Positions 4,940 to 6,545 of a DNA stretch of 6,545 nucleotides are shown here, one piece after another. Source of the stretch: an uncultured Eubacteriales bacterium (GTDB lineage Bacteria > Bacillota > Clostridia > Oscillospirales > Oscillospiraceae); contig USAT01000103.1 of assembly GCA_900552725.1 (NCBI GenBank), positions 1 through 6,545 on the forward strand. Reading direction: 5' to 3'. The notes under the pieces were generated by a model that was not told the origin of the DNA, made no database searches, and was given only the letters and a program-made list of their open reading frames with translations. Positions within the stretch are counted from its first letter, which is position 1, and each line of letters begins with the position of its first letter. Position numbers and translations under genes: made by a program.

Positions 4940-6331
4940 TTACTTATTGCTCAGGTACTCGTCGATGGACTTGGCGCCCAGCTTACCGGCACCCATGGCC
5001 AGAATGACGGTGGCCGCGCCGGTGACGGCGTCGCCGCCGGCATAGACCGCCTGGCGGGAGGTCAGGCCATCCTCGTTGACGATGATGCCGCCCTTCTTGT
5101 TGACCTCGAGACCCTTGGTGGTGCTCTTGATCAGCGGGTTGGGGTTGGTACCCAGGGACATGATGACGGCGTCCACAGGCAGCTCGAACTCGCTGCCCTT
5201 CTTCTCGATGGGACGGCGGCGGCCGGAAGCATCAGGCTCGCCCAGCTCCATCTCGATGCAGGTCATGGACTTGACGCAGTCCTGCTCGTCGCCATTGATC
5301 TGGATGGGGTTGTTCAGGGTCTTGAAGATGATGCCCTCCTCGATGGCGTGCTCCACTTCCTCATGACGGGCAGGCAGCTCCTCCATACCGCGGCGGTAGA
5401 CCACCCAGACCTCAGCGCCCAGGCGCTTGGAGCAGCGGGCGGCGTCCATAGCCACGTTGCCGCCGCCCACCACGGCCACCTTCTTGCCCTTCAGATCCAT
5501 GATGGGGGTATCGCTGTCCTCGCGATAGGCCTTCATCAGGTTGATACGGGTCAGGAACTCGTTGGCGGAGTAAACGCCCTTCAGGTTCTCGCCGGGGATG
5601 TGCATGAACATGGGCAGGCCCGCGCCGGAGCCGATGAACACGGCCTCGAAGCCGTTCTCCTCCATCAGCTCGTCGATGGTGATGGTGCGGCCCACAACGG
5701 TGTTGGTCTCCACCTTGACGCCCATGGCCTTCAGGCCGTCCACTTCCTTCTGGACGATGGCCTTGGGCAGACGGAACTCGGGGATGCCGTACACCAGCAC
5801 GCCGCCGGCCAGGTGCAGCGCCTCAAACACGGTGACCTCATAGCCCTTTTTGGCCAGGTCGCCGGCGCAGGTCAGGCCGGCAGGGCCGGAACCCACGATG
5901 GCCACCTTGTGGCCGTTGGACTCGGGCTTGGTGGCAGCCTCGGTGCTGTGGGCGTTGTGCCAGTCGGCCACAAAACGCTCCAGACGGCCGATACCCACGG
6001 GGTCGCCCTTCTTGCCGCGGACGCAGTGCATTTCGCACTGGCTCTCCTGGGGGCAGACACGGCCGCACACGGCGGGCAGGGAGCTGGTCTGATGGATCAC
6101 CTGATAGGCGCCCTCATAGTCCTTCTCCACGATTTTCTGGATAAACTCGGGAATGCGGACGTTGACGGGGCAGCCGTCCACACAGGGATGATTCTTGCAG
6201 TTGAGGCAGCGGGCAGCCTCGTCCAGGGCCTGCTCCTCGGTGTAGCCCAGGGCCACTTCCAGGAAGTTTTTATTGCGGACATTGGGGTCCTGAGAGGGCA
6301 TCTCGTTCTTCTTCAAGCTCATATTCGCCAT
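4940..6331 (-). CDS. nfnB: NfnB: large flavin/iron-sulfur subunit of ferredoxin:NADP+ oxidoreductase
   Basis: Encodes 463 residues. Close to the glutamate synthase small-subunit family, but its neighbour is nfnA, so the NfnAB complex is the better call: it links NADH and reduced ferredoxin to NADP+ reduction in the cytoplasm by flavin-based electron bifurcation. Two [4Fe-4S] cysteine sets are visible, C42, C45, C50, C54 and C89, C93, C99, C103. The FAD-binding loop is GSGPAG (147-152), the NADP(H) loop is VGGGNVAMD (288-296) and the C-terminal flavin motif is YAGGDAVTGAA (430-440). The ATG at 6331 is preferred: AGGAGG (6342-6347) is 10 bases away, and MANMSLKKN looks like the usual family start. 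A GTG at 6337 overlaps the nfnA stop as GTGA but is only 4 bases from the ribosome site. It may also be annotated as gltA or sudA. Confidence 0.9.
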   Translation of the reverse strand: MANMSLKKNEMPSQDPNVRNKNFLEVALGYTEEQALDEAARCLNCKNHPCVDGCPVNVRIPEFIQKIVEKDYEGAYQVIHQTSSLPAVCGRVCPQESQCEMHCVRGKKGDPVGIGRLERFVADWHNAHSTEAATKPESNGHKVAIVGSGPAGLTCAGDLAKKGYEVTVFEALHLAGGVLVYGIPEFRLPKAIVQKEVDGLKAMGVKVETNTVVGRTITIDELMEENGFEAVFIGSGAGLPMFMHIPGENLKGVYSANEFLTRINLMKAYREDSDTPIMDLKGKKVAVVGGGNVAMDAARCSKRLGAEVWVVYRRGMEELPARHEEVEHAIEEGIIFKTLNNPIQINGDEQDCVKSMTCIEMELGEPDASGRRRPIEKKGSEFELPVDAVIMSLGTNPNPLIKSTTKGLEVNKKGGIIVNEDGLTSRQAVYAGGDAVTGAATVILAMGAGKLGAKSIDEYLSNK

Positions 6332-6333
6332 GA

Positions 6334-6545
6334 TCACTTTACCTCCTGCTTGTACAGATTGCAGACTTCCTCATGCTTGCGCACCTCGAAGTCGTGATAC
6401 ATCTGATTGCGCTTGACAGCCAGATCCCAGTCCACCTGATGGCCGTCGAAGTCGGGGCCGTCCACGCAGGCGAACTTGGTCTCGCCGCCCACGGTCAGGC
6501 GGCAGCCGCCGCACATGCCGGTGCCGTCGATCATGATGGGGTTCA
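6334..6545 (-). CDS. nfnA: NfnA C-terminus: small flavin/[2Fe-2S] subunit (partial)
   Basis: Only the last 69 or so codons are in the window; the start lies beyond 6545. The visible part is the iron-sulfur end of the dihydroorotate-dehydrogenase-electron-transfer-like subunit of NfnAB. It begins NPIMIDGTGMCGGCRLTV and continues with KFACVDGPDFDGHQVDWD. The three cysteines, spaced C-x2-C-x11-C, match the [2Fe-2S] site. An Asp five residues before the first Cys is conserved and may serve as the fourth ligand, since an Asp ligand is reported for the Thermotoga enzyme. The missing N-terminal part should bind FAD and NADH. It ends at 6334, just before nfnB, in the same operon. Confidence 0.88.
   Translation of the reverse strand, partial: NPIMIDGTGMCGGCRLTVGGETKFACVDGPDFDGHQVDWDLAVKRNQMYHDFEVRKHEEVCNLYKQEVK
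6342..6347 (-). promoter_or_regulatory. Ribosome binding site of nfnB
   Basis: AGGAGG on the minus strand lies inside the last codons of nfnA. Spacing is 10 bases to the ATG at 6331 and 4 bases to the GTG at 6337, which is why the ATG is preferred. Its position inside nfnA points to coupled translation of the two subunits. Confidence 0.75.

Noticed and set aside
4898..6397. A 499-residue open frame on the plus strand opposite nfnB
   Set aside because: It mirrors the codon bias of nfnB: its translation is dominated by His, Gly, Ala, Leu, Val and Asp with no family motif, and its start lies inside the terminator hairpin with no ribosome site.

Overview
The window looks like chromosomal DNA from a GC-rich, low-oxygen Firmicute, most likely a clostridial gut-type bacterium of the Oscillospiraceae/Ruminococcaceae kind. 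This is inferred from the strong AGGAGG-type ribosome sites, an NfnAB-type flavin enzyme typical of anaerobes, and the protein families present. No rRNA, tRNA, CRISPR array or insertion sequence was seen. The longest stretch without a gene is about 180 bases.

Layout. Positions 1-1473 hold a minus-strand pair, lspA then an RluA/RluD-type pseudouridine synthase gene. The two genes overlap by 29 bases, and a long hairpin lies beyond rluD at the window edge. Positions 1474-1616 are a divergent control region with two well-spaced sigma-A-type promoters and a perfect 8-bp inverted repeat between them. Positions 1617-3617 (plus strand) hold a small Smr-like protein followed by a large membrane protein fused to a spermidine-synthase-like methyltransferase fold, probably one operon. 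Positions 3618-4759 are a patch of small genes: a 68-residue unknown protein (minus), a short XRE-type DNA-binding protein (plus), and a membrane-anchored XRE-type regulator (minus). An 11-bp-arm palindrome covers the promoter of the last of these. Positions 4940-6545 (minus) carry nfnB and the 3' end of nfnA, the two subunits of an NADH-dependent ferredoxin:NADP+ oxidoreductase. nfnB is easily mistaken for a glutamate synthase small subunit.

The genes fall into separate jobs. lspA matures lipoproteins and rluD modifies ribosomal RNA. NfnAB balances NADH, NADPH and ferredoxin. The small regulator patch is probably self-controlled. At two convergent junctions the minus-strand gene ends inside the T-rich arm of a symmetric hairpin that can stop transcription from both sides, and a third such hairpin lies behind nfnB. 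I found no convincing new multi-gene system. The most checkable novelties are the two palindromic control sites, the membrane-anchored regulator, and the altered active-site motif of the fused spermidine-synthase-like protein.
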